A stretch of DNA of 40,194 bases from Rhodobacteraceae bacterium EhC02 (GCA_001650895.1 LXYH01000032.1:1-40194); one strand, 5' to 3'. Counted from the stretch's first letter, positions 16,916 through 25,918 are shown. Numbers and translations are program-made. The notes: generated from the letters alone by a model not told the origin.

Positions 16916-17493
16916 GCACCACCCCGGCCGCAGGCGATCACCTCGGCCTCGGTCACGATCAGGTCCAGAGGCTGGTCTGTCGCTTCCAGTGGCAGATCAT
17001 CGGCTTCCTGCGCCCCGAAGGCAAAGCCCACGGCCAGGACCGGCCCGCGTGCCCGCAGCGCCTGCAAGGTGCGATCGTAGAACCCGCCACCATAGCCAAG
17101 CCGCCCGCCCTTGCGGTCGAAGGCCACCAGCGGCACGATAAGGACCTCCGGCACCAGCCAGTCAAGGCTCGCCGGCACCTGGGCGCCGAATTCACCCGCG
17201 ACCATCGCGCCCTGCGCCGTCCATCGGGCAAAGCGCAGGGCCACCCCTTTTCCCTGGATCACCGGTACGCAGACCGGCCCCGACGCAGCATGCAAGCGCA
17301 TCGCCGCCAGGGCGCTGATCTCGGTCCGCATCGGCATGTAGCCCGCCAGCACCTTGCCGGCATGGGGACGCAGCACATCGGCCAGCAGCCCCGCGTGATC
17401 GGGTCCGATCACGTCAAAGGCCGCCTTGCGCCGGGCGAATGCGTCGCGCCGGGCCGCGGCCTTGATCGCGGTCAGGTCTGGTTCTGCGGTCAT
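16912..17493 (-). CDS. 5-formyltetrahydrofolate cyclo-ligase
   Basis: It converts 5-formyltetrahydrofolate to 5,10-methenyltetrahydrofolate with ATP, salvaging an inhibitory folate. The 193 residues contain the family's basic N-terminal helix (KAAARRDAFARRKAAFD) and the C-terminal signature FDRKGGRLGYGGGFYDRTLQ at about 128-147, which binds ATP and folate. Its ATG is only 13 bases after the mgtE stop, and the spacer contains a run of nine G residues serving as ribosome site. It would be co-transcribed with mgtE. In many bacteria this gene follows 6S RNA, but no room exists for that here. Confidence 0.93.
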   Translation of the reverse strand: MTAEPDLTAIKAAARRDAFARRKAAFDVIGPDHAGLLADVLRPHAGKVLAGYMPMRTEISALAAMRLHAASGPVCVPVIQGKGVALRFARWTAQGAMVAGEFGAQVPASLDWLVPEVLIVPLVAFDRKGGRLGYGGGFYDRTLQALRARGPVLAVGFAFGAQEADDLPLEATDQPLDLIVTEAEVIACGRGGA

Positions 17494-17496
17494 GCG

Positions 17497-17505
17497 CCCC
17501 CCCCC
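17497..17505 (-). promoter_or_regulatory. Poly-G ribosome-binding site of the cyclo-ligase gene
   Basis: On the coding strand the mgtE stop TAG is followed by A, nine consecutive G, CGC and then the ATG. The tract is the only purine-rich site able to act as Shine-Dalgarno sequence. Homopolymers of this length are prone to slippage, which would change the spacing to the start codon. Confidence 0.6.
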
Positions 17506-17506
17506 T

Positions 17507-18916
17507 CTACATCAGTACGGCAGAGGCAAGGCCGAGGAAGGCGAAAAAGCCCACCACATCCGTCACCGTCGTCACGAACGGCCCGGAGGCCAGCGCAGGG
17601 TCGATCTTCAACCGCTCCAGCGCCATCGGGATCACGATTCCGCCCAGCGCCGCCGCCACCTGTGTCAGCAGCATCGCCACGCCGATCACCGCCGCCAGCA
17701 TCGGCACCCCGAACCAGACCCCGGCCACCAGCGCCATGAGCAATCCGAACACCACCCCGTTCAGCGCGCCCACCGACACCTCGCGCCAGATCACCCGCAT
17801 CGCGTTCTGCGCGGTCAGATCGCGCGTCGCGATCGAACGGACCGCCACGGTCATGGTCTGCGTGCCCGCATTGCCCCCCATCGAGGCGACGATGGGCATC
17901 AACACCGCCAACGCCACCATCTGGTTGATCGTCTCGGCGAAGGCGTCGATCACAAGCGAGGCCAGGATCGCCGTCAGCAGGTTCACGAACAGCCAGACCG
18001 CCCGGCCGCGCGCAGCCTCGAGGATCGTGTCCGAAAGGCTTGCATCCTCGCTGACACCGGCCATCCGCAGGATGTCCTCTTCGTGTTCCTCGTCCAGCAC
18101 GGCCATGGCGTCATCGATGGTGATGACGCCCACAAGCCGCCCGTCCTCGTCCACCACCGGGGCCGAGATCAGGTGATACTGGTTGAACGCATAGGCCACA
18201 TCGCCGTCATACTGGGTGACGGGGATCAGGTGAAACGCCTCTTCCGTGATGTCGCGCAGCGCCACATCGCGGCGCGAGCGCATGATCTTGCCCAAAGTCA
18301 CGTTGCCAACCGGATGCAGGCGCGGATCGACCAGCACCATGTGGTAGAACTGATCGGGCAGCTCTTCGGAATTGCGCAGGAAATCAATGGCCTCGCCCAC
18401 GGTCCAATGCTCGGGGGCCATCACGACCTCGCGCTGCATCAGGCGGCCTGCGGAATATTCCGGATAGGTCATCGCCTGCTGCACGGCGACGCGATCGGCA
18501 TCTTCCAGCGCGTCGAGGATCGCGTCCTGCTGCGGCGCGTCCAGATCCTCCAGCAGGTCGACCACGTCGTCGCTGTCCAGTTCGCGCACCGCATCGGCCA
18601 GAACCTGCGGGTTCAGAACCGAGATCACATCCTCGCGGATGCTTTCGCCCAGCTCGGACAGGATGTCGCCATCGAATTCCTTGCCGTAAAGCCGGATCAG
18701 CGCACGGCGGTCGTCGCGGTCGATCTGCTCGAGAATGTCGGCGATATCAGCCGGGTGCAGCGGCTCCATCAACTCTGTCAGCAGCGCGGCGTCACCGACC
18801 TCGACGGCATCGAGAATCGCGGCGACCGTGCGCCGCTCCAACCCGTAGCTGCCACTGGCCTGCGGCTCGCTTGCGGTGTCGGCGGAACGGTCGATCTGGT
18901 CTTCGTCTTCGGCCAT
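17507..18916 (-). CDS. mgtE: Magnesium transporter MgtE
   Basis: This is a Mg2+ channel/transporter of the inner membrane. From the ATG at 18916 (MAEDEDQIDRS) it has 469 residues; an open frame continues upstream but is unlike MgtE. Order of domains: acidic N-terminal helical domain with repeated LHPADIADILEQI-like segments (about 40-140), a CBS pair (about 145-270, including RDVALRDITEEAFHLIPV), and five membrane helices from about residue 300 to the end. Ligand residues appear in MPIVASMGGNAGTQT. I found no recognisable Mg2+ riboswitch in the 130-base spacer upstream. Confidence 0.93.
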   Translation of the reverse strand: MAEDEDQIDRSADTASEPQASGSYGLERRTVAAILDAVEVGDAALLTELMEPLHPADIADILEQIDRDDRRALIRLYGKEFDGDILSELGESIREDVISVLNPQVLADAVRELDSDDVVDLLEDLDAPQQDAILDALEDADRVAVQQAMTYPEYSAGRLMQREVVMAPEHWTVGEAIDFLRNSEELPDQFYHMVLVDPRLHPVGNVTLGKIMRSRRDVALRDITEEAFHLIPVTQYDGDVAYAFNQYHLISAPVVDEDGRLVGVITIDDAMAVLDEEHEEDILRMAGVSEDASLSDTILEAARGRAVWLFVNLLTAILASLVIDAFAETINQMVALAVLMPIVASMGGNAGTQTMTVAVRSIATRDLTAQNAMRVIWREVSVGALNGVVFGLLMALVAGVWFGVPMLAAVIGVAMLLTQVAAALGGIVIPMALERLKIDPALASGPFVTTVTDVVGFFAFLGLASAVLM

Positions 18917-19046
18917 GTCACCCTCCTGTCCGCACTGGCCCCTGTTTAGCGGAAAGGGATGGCCGGAAACAATGCTTACCGGGCCGAACCGGGGTGATTT
19001 ACCTTGCTTCCCGCGATCCCTAGAGTGCCGTCGAAAGGATAACACC

Positions 19047-20336
19047 ATGACCGCACAGACGCTCTTGCTGGGCCAGACCCTGCGCTTTACCGCCGATCCC
19101 TTCGCGGAAGGACCAGCCGCCGCCAGCCATGACAGTGCGGGCGGCATCCTGATCGAAGAGGGGCGGATCGCGGCCATTGGCCAGGGTGCGCAACTGCGCG
19201 CCGCGCATCCGCAGGCGCGGGTGGTGGACCACGGCGATGCCCTGCTGATGGCGGGGTTCGTGGATGCCCATGTGCATTACCCGCAAACCGCGATCATCGC
19301 CAGTTGGGGCAAGCGGCTGATCGACTGGTTGAACCTTTACACCTTCCCCGAGGAAATGCGCTTCGGCGATCCCGCCCATGCCGCCGAAATCGCAGGCCGC
19401 TATCTTGACCTGACGCTGGCGAACGGCACCACGACCGTCTGCAGCTATGCCACGATCCATCCCGAAAGCGTGGATGCCTTCTTTGCCGCGGCACAGGCGC
19501 GCGGGCAGCGCGTTGTCGCGGGCAAGACCTGCATGGACCGCAATGCGCCCGAAGGGCTGCGCGACACCGCGCAATCGGCCTATGACGACAGCCGCGCCCT
19601 CTTGCGGAAATGGCATGGCGTGGACCGTCTGTCCTATGCGATCACGCCGCGTTTCTCGCCCACATCGACGCCCGAACAGCTGGAGGCGCTGGGCGCTCTC
19701 TGGGCCGAGCATCCCGATTGCCTGATGCAGACCCACCTGAGCGAGCAGACGGACGAGATCGCCTGGGTGCGTGACCTCTACCCGCAGGCGCGCGACTATC
19801 TGGACACCTACGAGGCGCATGGCTTGCTGGGGGCGAACGGTCTTTACGGTCATGCCATCCATCTGGAATCCCGCGAAAGGGACCGCCTGCGCGAGGTTGG
19901 CGCAGCCCTCGTGCATTGTCCGACATCCAACACCTTCATCGGGTCGGGCCTGTTCGACATGGCAGGCCTTGTGGCAGCGGGGCATCGCGTGGGGCTGGCC
20001 ACGGATACGGGCGGCGGGTCCAGCTTTTCGATGCTGCGCACCATGGCCGCCGCCTATGAGATCGGCCAGCTGCGCGGCACCGCCCTGCATCCCGCCCAGC
20101 TTCTGTGGCTGGCCACCGTCGGATCTGCCCGCGCCCTGCGGCTGGACGCAAGCATCGGCAATCTTGCACCGGGAATGGAGGCGGATATCGTGGCGCTGGA
20201 CCTGGCCTCGACCCCGGCCATCGCACAGCGCAGCACAAGGGCGCAGGATATCTGGGAAGCCGTCTTTCCGACGATCATGATGGGTGACGATCGCGCGATC
20301 CGGGCGACATGGGTGGCAGGTCAAAGGCTGGTCTGA
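19047..20336 (+). CDS. guaD: Guanine deaminase
   Basis: It hydrolyses guanine to xanthine and ammonia in purine catabolism. From the ATG at 19047 it has 429 residues of the amidohydrolase superfamily. Zinc and active-site motifs visible: VDAHVHYPQ (about 71-79), QTHLSEQTDE (about 228-237), GHAIHLE, and TDTGGGSSFSMLRTM (about 317-331), the guanine deaminase signature. It is divergent from mgtE and close to a second, opposite-facing purine deaminase, with which it forms a purine-salvage or nucleobase-clearance neighbourhood. Confidence 0.93.
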   Translation: MTAQTLLLGQTLRFTADPFAEGPAAASHDSAGGILIEEGRIAAIGQGAQLRAAHPQARVVDHGDALLMAGFVDAHVHYPQTAIIASWGKRLIDWLNLYTFPEEMRFGDPAHAAEIAGRYLDLTLANGTTTVCSYATIHPESVDAFFAAAQARGQRVVAGKTCMDRNAPEGLRDTAQSAYDDSRALLRKWHGVDRLSYAITPRFSPTSTPEQLEALGALWAEHPDCLMQTHLSEQTDEIAWVRDLYPQARDYLDTYEAHGLLGANGLYGHAIHLESRERDRLREVGAALVHCPTSNTFIGSGLFDMAGLVAAGHRVGLATDTGGGSSFSMLRTMAAAYEIGQLRGTALHPAQLLWLATVGSARALRLDASIGNLAPGMEADIVALDLASTPAIAQRSTRAQDIWEAVFPTIMMGDDRAIRATWVAGQRLV

Positions 20337-20357
20337 ACACCTGCCACGTCAACCGGT

Positions 20358-20789
20358 TCAGCAGGGGCGGCCCATCACCAGCACCCAGGCACGATCAACG
20401 GCCGCGAACCCGTAATGCGTGACCTTGCGCGACAGCGCATTGCGGCGGTGTCCGGGGGAATTGTACCAGCCCGACATGACCTTGGCAGGATCGCGAAAAC
20501 CCATGGCGATATTCTCGTTCACCGCGCGATAGCAGAACCCGGCCCGCTTGACCCGCTGCGCCACGGTCGAGCCGTCTGACCCGCGATGCGACATGAAGCC
20601 ATGGCTTGCCATGTCGCGGGCATGCGCCTCGGCGGCGGCCATCAGCAACGCGTGCGGCTGGACCGCATGCAGGCCATGCGCCGCGCGCTGCGCATTGAGG
20701 GTCTGGGCGACAAAGCTTTCCGTGCTGGCAAAGGCAGGGGCCAGTGGCGAAAACGTCAGGGCCAGGATGACCAAGATTGTACGGATCAT
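20358..20789 (-). CDS. Secreted CAP-domain (SCP-like) protein
   Basis: 143 residues from the ATG at 20789. A signal peptide (MIRTILVILALTFSPLAPAFA) precedes a CAP domain with its typical elements: LNAQRAAHGL, AAEAHARDMASHGFMSHRGSDGST, a VNENIA segment and the closing GWYNSPGHRRNAL. The His residues of SHRGSDG and SPGHR mark the CAP cavity. Such bacterial YkwD-like proteins are extracytoplasmic and of mostly unknown function. It is convergent with guaD (21 bases apart) and lies 124 bases downstream of the 8-oxoguanine deaminase gene. Confidence 0.87.
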   Translation of the reverse strand: MIRTILVILALTFSPLAPAFASTESFVAQTLNAQRAAHGLHAVQPHALLMAAAEAHARDMASHGFMSHRGSDGSTVAQRVKRAGFCYRAVNENIAMGFRDPAKVMSGWYNSPGHRRNALSRKVTHYGFAAVDRAWVLVMGRPC

Positions 20790-20913
20790 GATCCCTCGAG
20801 GGTGGCAGTTGCGACAGATCGGTTGTCTTGCATGGCACTTTGGTGAAATTATGGCCACTTGACCAGACGGCTTTGCAGGCCTCGGCAAGAAACCACCGCT
20901 TCGCCGGGCGTCC

Positions 20914-22281
20914 CTACCCCGCCAGAGCCCGCGCAAGGCGGCGCTGGTCCTCCAGCACGCGGGGCAGATCGATGGTGGCAAGCTGGCCCTCGCGCACCAC
21001 GCGCCGCCCCTCGACCAGTAGGTCGCGCACCCGCACCGGCCCCGCCAGCACAAGGGCCGCAGGATCCCAGCTGCCGGCGCTTTCGACGCCCGAGACATCC
21101 CAGATCGCGATATCGGCACGCTTGCCCACCGCCAGCCGACCGACATCAGGCCGCCCCAGCACATCGGCACCGCCGCGCGTCGCGATCTCGAGCGCCTCGC
21201 GCGCGCTCATCCGGTCGGCACCAAGGGTGACACGCTGCAACAGCATCGCCTGACGCGCCTCAAGCATCAGGTTGCCGCTGTCATTGCTGGCCGATCCGTC
21301 GACCCCCAGACCCACGGGCACGCCCACATCGCGCATCGCCCGGACCGGGGCCACCCCCGATCCAAGCCGGCAATTCGAACAGGGGCAATGCGCCACGCCG
21401 GTTCGGGTTCTGGCAAACAGATCAATCTCCTGGCCATCCAGCTTCACGCAATGCGCATGCCAGACATCGGCCCCCGTCCAGCCCAGATCCTCGGCATATT
21501 GGCCGGGACGGCAGCCGAACTGCGCAAGGGAATAGGCGATATCCTCGTCATTCTCGGCCAGGTGGGTGTGCAGCATCACCCCCTTGTCCCGCGCCAGAAG
21601 CGCTGCGTCGCGCATCAACTCGCGGCTGACCGAGAAAGGCGAACATGGCGCCACGCCAACCCGGCACATCGCCCCCTCGGCCGCGTCGTGGAAGGCGTCG
21701 ATCACCCGGATGCAATCGTCCAGAATGGCGGCCTCGTCCTCGACAAGGTCATCGGGGGGAAGGCCGCCCGCGCTTTGCCCGATGCTCATCGCGCCGCGCG
21801 TCGGATGAAAACGCAGCCCCAGTTCGGCGGCGGCGTGGATCGTATCCTCCAGCCGTGACCCGTTGGGATAGAGATAGAGGTGATCCGACGACAGCGTACA
21901 GCCCGACAGCGCCAGCTCGGCCAGCCCGGTCAGCGTGCTGACGCGCATTTCTTCGGGACCAAAGCGCGCCCAGATCGGATAGAGCGTTTTCAGCCAGCCG
22001 AACAGCAAGGCATCCTGCCCGCCCGGCACCGCCCGCGTCAGGCTCTGGTAGAGATGGTGATGCGTATTCACCAGACCGGGCGTGACCACGCAACCGGCGG
22101 CCTGCAGCACCTCGGCATCGGGATGCGACCGCGCCAGATCGGGGCCGATGGCGGCGATCACACCCCCACGGATCAGGATATCTGCCCCGCGCCATTCGGC
22201 GCGCGTATCGTCCATGGTCAGGATGTGATCCGCCTTGCGGATCAGGATTTCGGAACGGGTGGTTTGCATCAGGGATGTCAC
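20914..22281 (-). CDS. Probable 8-oxoguanine deaminase (TRZ/ATZ-family amidohydrolase)
   Basis: This is a cytoplasmic zinc hydrolase that would convert 8-oxoguanine to urate. 455 residues (an ATG 12 bases downstream, at 22269, is an alternative start). Motifs: VNTHHHLYQSLTRA (about 70-83), HTHLAENDEDIAY, DVWHAHCVKLD, and GLGVDGSASNDSGNLMLE, in an arrangement shared by 8-oxoguanine and related aryl deaminases. CPCSNCRLGSG before the last motif is also typical. A role in removing oxidised guanine fits its proximity to guanine deaminase. Other ATZ/TRZ substrates cannot be excluded. Confidence 0.82.
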   Translation of the reverse strand: MTSLMQTTRSEILIRKADHILTMDDTRAEWRGADILIRGGVIAAIGPDLARSHPDAEVLQAAGCVVTPGLVNTHHHLYQSLTRAVPGGQDALLFGWLKTLYPIWARFGPEEMRVSTLTGLAELALSGCTLSSDHLYLYPNGSRLEDTIHAAAELGLRFHPTRGAMSIGQSAGGLPPDDLVEDEAAILDDCIRVIDAFHDAAEGAMCRVGVAPCSPFSVSRELMRDAALLARDKGVMLHTHLAENDEDIAYSLAQFGCRPGQYAEDLGWTGADVWHAHCVKLDGQEIDLFARTRTGVAHCPCSNCRLGSGVAPVRAMRDVGVPVGLGVDGSASNDSGNLMLEARQAMLLQRVTLGADRMSAREALEIATRGGADVLGRPDVGRLAVGKRADIAIWDVSGVESAGSWDPAALVLAGPVRVRDLLVEGRRVVREGQLATIDLPRVLEDQRRLARALAG

Positions 22282-22384
22282 GGGCGCCTCCGGTCAGACA
22301 GCGCCCCCTCATCCACGCGGCGCACACCGGAAAGGGGCCAAGAGGCGCGCGCCACCACAGGATAGCCGCGTCAGCGCCGCAGGA

Positions 22385-23200
22385 TCAAGCCGGAACCTCG
22401 CGCAGGATCGCCAAGGCCGCCGCATGCTGATCCGCCCCGGCAGCAGCCAGGATACGTCCACCGTGATGGGCCGGACCGCCCTGCCAGTCGGTCACGATCC
22501 CGCCCGCGGCCTGGATCACCGCGATCGGGGCCTGCACGTCATAGTCGCTCAAGCCCGCCTCGATCACCAGATCGATCTGGCCAGCGGCCAGCAGCGCATA
22601 GGCGTAGCAATCCATCCCGTAGCGCACCAGTTGCACACGGTCGGCCACGGCGCGGAATCCCGCCGCCTCGGCCTTGGTGCCGACTTCGGGAAAGGTGGTA
22701 AACAGGATGCTGTCCGACAGGTCACGCGCCCCGCGCACGCCCAGATCCCCTGCCCCCATCGGGCCGCGCATGCCGGACTGGCCGAACCCGCCCCAGAAGC
22801 GTTCGCCGATATAGGGCTGGTCGATCACGCCAAAAAGCGGCCCATCCTCATCGGCCACGGCGATCAGAACACCCCAGGTGGGCGCACCGGACAGGAAGGC
22901 GCGGGTCCCATCGACGGGATCGAGAACCCAGCGCAGGCCCGATGTGCCGGCCTTGTGGCCGAATTCCTCGCCGGTCACGCCATCATGGGGACGGCGGCGC
23001 GCCAGGATGGCGCGCATCGCTTCTTCCGCCGCGCGATCGGCTTGGGTCACGGGATCAAAACCACCCGCCTGCTTGTTGTCCGCCGACAAACCGGCCGCCC
23101 GAAACCACGGCAGGACTGCCGCGCGGGCGGCATCGGCCAGCTCATGCGCCGTGGCGATCAGATCGGCGGTCACGGGATCGGATGCGGAAAGACTGGCCAT
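22385..23200 (-). CDS. hisN: Histidinol-phosphatase, inositol-monophosphatase family
   Basis: It is predicted to dephosphorylate histidinol phosphate, the penultimate step of histidine synthesis. 271 residues from the ATG at 23200 (MASLSASDPVTAD). Mg2+-dependent phosphatase motifs: GEEFG (about residues 77-81), LDPVDGTRAF (about 92-101) and SDYDVQAP (about 211-218). The insertion and spacing resemble the HisN type seen in Alphaproteobacteria and Actinobacteria rather than SuhB. It stands apart from other his genes. Function as a general inositol or nucleotide phosphatase remains possible. Confidence 0.82.
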   Translation of the reverse strand: MASLSASDPVTADLIATAHELADAARAAVLPWFRAAGLSADNKQAGGFDPVTQADRAAEEAMRAILARRRPHDGVTGEEFGHKAGTSGLRWVLDPVDGTRAFLSGAPTWGVLIAVADEDGPLFGVIDQPYIGERFWGGFGQSGMRGPMGAGDLGVRGARDLSDSILFTTFPEVGTKAEAAGFRAVADRVQLVRYGMDCYAYALLAAGQIDLVIEAGLSDYDVQAPIAVIQAAGGIVTDWQGGPAHHGGRILAAAGADQHAAALAILREVPA

Positions 23201-23252
23201 GATACCCCCAAGGCGGATTGCGCCGTCTGGGTAGCGCAGCCAGTCTCCGGGC

Positions 23253-23669
23253 TCAAGCCACGTCCGACAGCACCCGCGCCAGGTCAAACAGGCGGCGACG
23301 CTGGTTTTCGGGGATGGCGTAATAGGTGCGCACAAGGTCCATCGCCTCGCGGTCACCCATCAGATCCTTGGAGCCGCCGGCAGCACCCTCAGCCACCGCC
23401 GCACGCGGCGCATGCGCCGTCGCCGGTGCCATGTCGCCATTGGCGGACACGAGCCCTTCGAAGAAGAAGCTGACGGGCACACCAAGGCTGTCGGCGATAT
23501 CCCACAACCGAGAGGCGCTGACACGGTTTGCACCGGTTTCATATTTCTGGATCTGCTGGAACTTGATACCGACCTGTTCGGCCAGTTGCTGCTGGGTCAT
23601 GGCCAGCAGCCAGCGACGATGCCGGATACGCTTTCCGACATGCACATCAACATGATGCGACATACTCAT
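23253..23669 (-). CDS. XRE-family helix-turn-helix regulator
   Basis: 138 residues from the ATG at 23669, which has AGGAAG and AAAGG upstream; an ATG six bases later is also possible. The helix-turn-helix covers about residues 13-67 (VGKRIRHRRWLLAMTQQQLAEQVGIKFQQIQKYETG in the centre). The C-terminal part (DREAMDLVRTYYAIPENQRRRLFDLARVLSD) is a conserved alphaproteobacterial tail, possibly for oligomerisation. Similar small regulators in this class are often linked to cell-envelope or cell-cycle genes. Target genes cannot be inferred; it lies 52 bases upstream of hisN in the same direction. Confidence 0.88.
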   Translation of the reverse strand: MSMSHHVDVHVGKRIRHRRWLLAMTQQQLAEQVGIKFQQIQKYETGANRVSASRLWDIADSLGVPVSFFFEGLVSANGDMAPATAHAPRAAVAEGAAGGSKDLMGDREAMDLVRTYYAIPENQRRRLFDLARVLSDVA

Positions 23670-23897
23670 ACCTTTCTTCCTGCACACGGCGGCATGGGGA
23701 CACCTGTCCATTCTGCGCGCCACACTCTTAACGCTTCCTTGATACACCAAAAGATCGCGTCAGAATACAGGTTTTCCGCACGGCCCGGTTGATTTCAGGG
23801 CCGCTGCCGTGGCCAGGCCGCTTGATCCGGCGGCGCAGCGCTTTGCTGCGGCGCGATTTGCTGCCATAAACGGCGCCGACCCGCCCCAGGAGGTTTC

Positions 23898-24866
23898 ATG
23901 CGCGCCTATCACAAACCCGCCCCCGACGCCCCGGCCAGCGTGATGCAGATCGCGATGCCCGAGCCCGCCCCCGGACAGATCCGCATCAGGATCAAGGCCT
24001 GCGGCCTGAACTTCGCGGATCTGCTGATGCTGAAGGGGCAGTACCAGGATACGCCCGCCGCGCCCTTCACCCTGGGGATGGAGGTGGCCGGCACGGTCGA
24101 GGCCTTGGGGGAAGGCACCGCAGGCCTCGCCATCGGCACGCGTGTCGCCGTGTTCGGCGGTCACGGCGGATTGGCCGAATACGGCTGCTTCGACGCAAGC
24201 CGCGCCGTGCCGCTGCCCGACGTCATGAGCATGACCGATGCGGCGGCCTTCCTGATTGCATACGGCACCTCGCACCTGGCGCTTGATCATCGCGCGCGGC
24301 TGCAACCGGGTGAACGGCTGCTGGTGCTGGGTGCTGCGGGCGGTGTGGGGCTGACGGCGGTCGAGGTGGGCAAGCTGATGGGCGCCACGGTGATCGCCTG
24401 CGCCCGTGGAGCAGACAAGCTCGAGGCGGCGCGCGCGGCAGGGGCCGACCATCTGATCGATGCCGCCACCGATGACATCCGCGCCGTGGTCAAATCGCTG
24501 GGCGGGGCGGATGTGGTCTATGACCCCGTGGGCGGCGAACAGTGGAAAGCGGCCTTCCGCGCCTGCAATCCCGAAGCGCGGCTGCTGCCCATCGGTTTCG
24601 CCAGTGGCGAGGTTCCGCAGATCCCGGCCAATCACCTGCTGGTCAAGAACCTGAGCGTGCTGGGCGTCTACTGGGGCGGCTACATGACGTTCAACCCCAA
24701 GGCCCTGACCGACAGCCTGCGCGTGCTGCTGGACTGGTACGCCGCCGGGCGCATCAAACCCCATGTCAGCCATGTGCTACCCCTCTCCCGCGTCGAGGAG
24801 GGGCTTGAACTGCTGCGCAGCCGCGCCTCGACCGGCAAGGTGGTCATCACGATGCGGGACGACTGA
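23898..24866 (+). CDS. Quinone oxidoreductase-like MDR-family NADPH reductase
   Basis: 322 residues of the medium-chain dehydrogenase/reductase superfamily, zinc-free quinone-reductase type. The N-terminal GroES-like half contains CGLNFADLLMLKGQY (about 35-49) and the Rossmann half the nucleotide motif LGAAGGVGLTAVEVGKLMGA at about 144-163. The expected substrates are quinones or alpha,beta-unsaturated carbonyls such as acrylyl-CoA-like compounds. A strong AGGAGG ribosome site lies seven bases before the ATG. It is divergent from the XRE gene and convergent with a LysR gene; context does not fix its role. Confidence 0.88.
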   Translation: MRAYHKPAPDAPASVMQIAMPEPAPGQIRIRIKACGLNFADLLMLKGQYQDTPAAPFTLGMEVAGTVEALGEGTAGLAIGTRVAVFGGHGGLAEYGCFDASRAVPLPDVMSMTDAAAFLIAYGTSHLALDHRARLQPGERLLVLGAAGGVGLTAVEVGKLMGATVIACARGADKLEAARAAGADHLIDAATDDIRAVVKSLGGADVVYDPVGGEQWKAAFRACNPEARLLPIGFASGEVPQIPANHLLVKNLSVLGVYWGGYMTFNPKALTDSLRVLLDWYAAGRIKPHVSHVLPLSRVEEGLELLRSRASTGKVVITMRDD

Positions 24867-24944
24867 CCGCGCTGTCTGCTGGTTGCATCCCGCGCCCTCA
24901 CCCATGCACTGGATTCAAGGCGTGCACCGCCCCGTGCCGCCGGA

Positions 24945-25796
24945 TCAGAGGGTCTGATAGGCCTGCCGCAGCAGCGCACCAAGCTGGCTCAGCACCTCGC
25001 CGCGGGCGCGTTCCATCCCGTACATGTTGATCTTCTGCAGCGTCAGCTCGGGCAATGTGTCACCATGGTCGACCTGCTCGAGATGGCGCGGCTGCATGCC
25101 GTCGATCATCGCGTTGATGCCCATGTCCGCGCTGACCGTGGCCTCGATCGTGCGATCGGATTCGGTCTCGACCGCCAGTTCCCAGTCGATGCCCGCCGCC
25201 TCGAGCGCCGCAATGGCCCCCGCGCGAAAGATGCAATGCCGCCCGAACACCAGCCGTAGCGGGCGTTGCCGCCAGGCACTGCCTCCGGGCGCGCCCACCC
25301 ATTTCAGCGGCAACGCCGTCAGGGTTTCGCCCCCCAGCTCCAGCGCTGCCTCGGTGGTCAGGATGATGTCGCAGTCCCCGCGCCGGTACTTGGCTTTCAG
25401 GTCACGGGTGAAGGTGGTGATCAACTGTACCTTCATGCGCGGAAACAGGGTGTTGAACCGCTGCAGAACATGGGGCACGGCGGGCAGCACGATGTCATGT
25501 GGCACGCCCAGAACGATCTCGCCCTCATAGGTCTGGTCGGTCAGGCGCGCCATCACCTCGTCGTTCATGTCCACCATGCGCCGGGCGTAGCCCAGCATCT
25601 GCTGCCCGGCCACCGTCAGCGAAACACTGCGGTTCGTACGGTCCAGCAGGTTGAGGCCCAGCACCTCCTCCAGCCGCTTGATCTGCATCGACACGGCCGA
25701 CTGGGTCAGATGCAGATGCCCCGCGGCGCGGGTCACGCCGCCAAGGTCGGCGACAGCCACGAAAGAGCGCAAGGTGGTGATGTCAAGATTTCGCAT
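24945..25796 (-). CDS. LysR-family transcriptional regulator
   Basis: 283 residues. The winged helix is at about 3-60 (DITTLRSFVAVADLGGVTRAAGHLHLTQSAVSMQIKRLE), followed by a substrate-binding-like domain. It is divergent from the DUF1127 gene across 122 bases that contain an inverted repeat at 25813-25828. This layout is common in Rhodobacterales and points to control of that small gene or of itself. The effector is unknown. It is convergent with the quinone oxidoreductase gene, with no clear terminator in the 78 bases between them. Confidence 0.9.
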   Translation of the reverse strand: MRNLDITTLRSFVAVADLGGVTRAAGHLHLTQSAVSMQIKRLEEVLGLNLLDRTNRSVSLTVAGQQMLGYARRMVDMNDEVMARLTDQTYEGEIVLGVPHDIVLPAVPHVLQRFNTLFPRMKVQLITTFTRDLKAKYRRGDCDIILTTEAALELGGETLTALPLKWVGAPGGSAWRQRPLRLVFGRHCIFRAGAIAALEAAGIDWELAVETESDRTIEATVSADMGINAMIDGMQPRHLEQVDHGDTLPELTLQKINMYGMERARGEVLSQLGALLRQAYQTL

Positions 25797-25812
25797 TCAT
25801 CTGCTTTCGTGA

Positions 25813-25828
25813 TTCATCATGTCATGAA
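25813..25828. promoter_or_regulatory. Candidate LysR operator
   Basis: TTCAT-CATGTC-ATGAA is an inverted repeat with five-base arms and T-N11-A style spacing, 17 bases before the LysR start. The position and symmetry fit an autoregulatory LysR site. It is judged by eye only. Confidence 0.45.
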
Positions 25829-25918
25829 CATTCATTTCTCTTATGCGTCTGCATGATCTATCCATCAACGGAAATGATCCCTGCCCCCGCGGGGATCACA
25901 AACACGAAAGCATTTGAA

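Noticed and set aside
17494-17506. 6S RNA (ssrS) before the cyclo-ligase gene
   Set aside because: The gene commonly follows 6S RNA in other bacteria, but only 13 bases separate it from mgtE, so no RNA gene fits.
18917-19046. Magnesium riboswitch before mgtE
   Set aside because: The 130-base divergent spacer must also hold the guaD promoter, and I could not find paired helices or conserved blocks of a known Mg2+ riboswitch class.
23201-23252. tRNA-like stretch between hisN and the XRE gene
   Set aside because: Some GC-rich inverted bits resemble tRNA arms, but no TTCGAAT-type T-loop or acceptor stem can be formed in 52 bases.
23834-23850. Small hairpin CGCAGC-GCTTT-GCTGCG upstream of the quinone reductase gene
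   Set aside because: A six-pair stem in GC-rich DNA with no T-run and no conserved position; too likely to be chance to call as a regulator.
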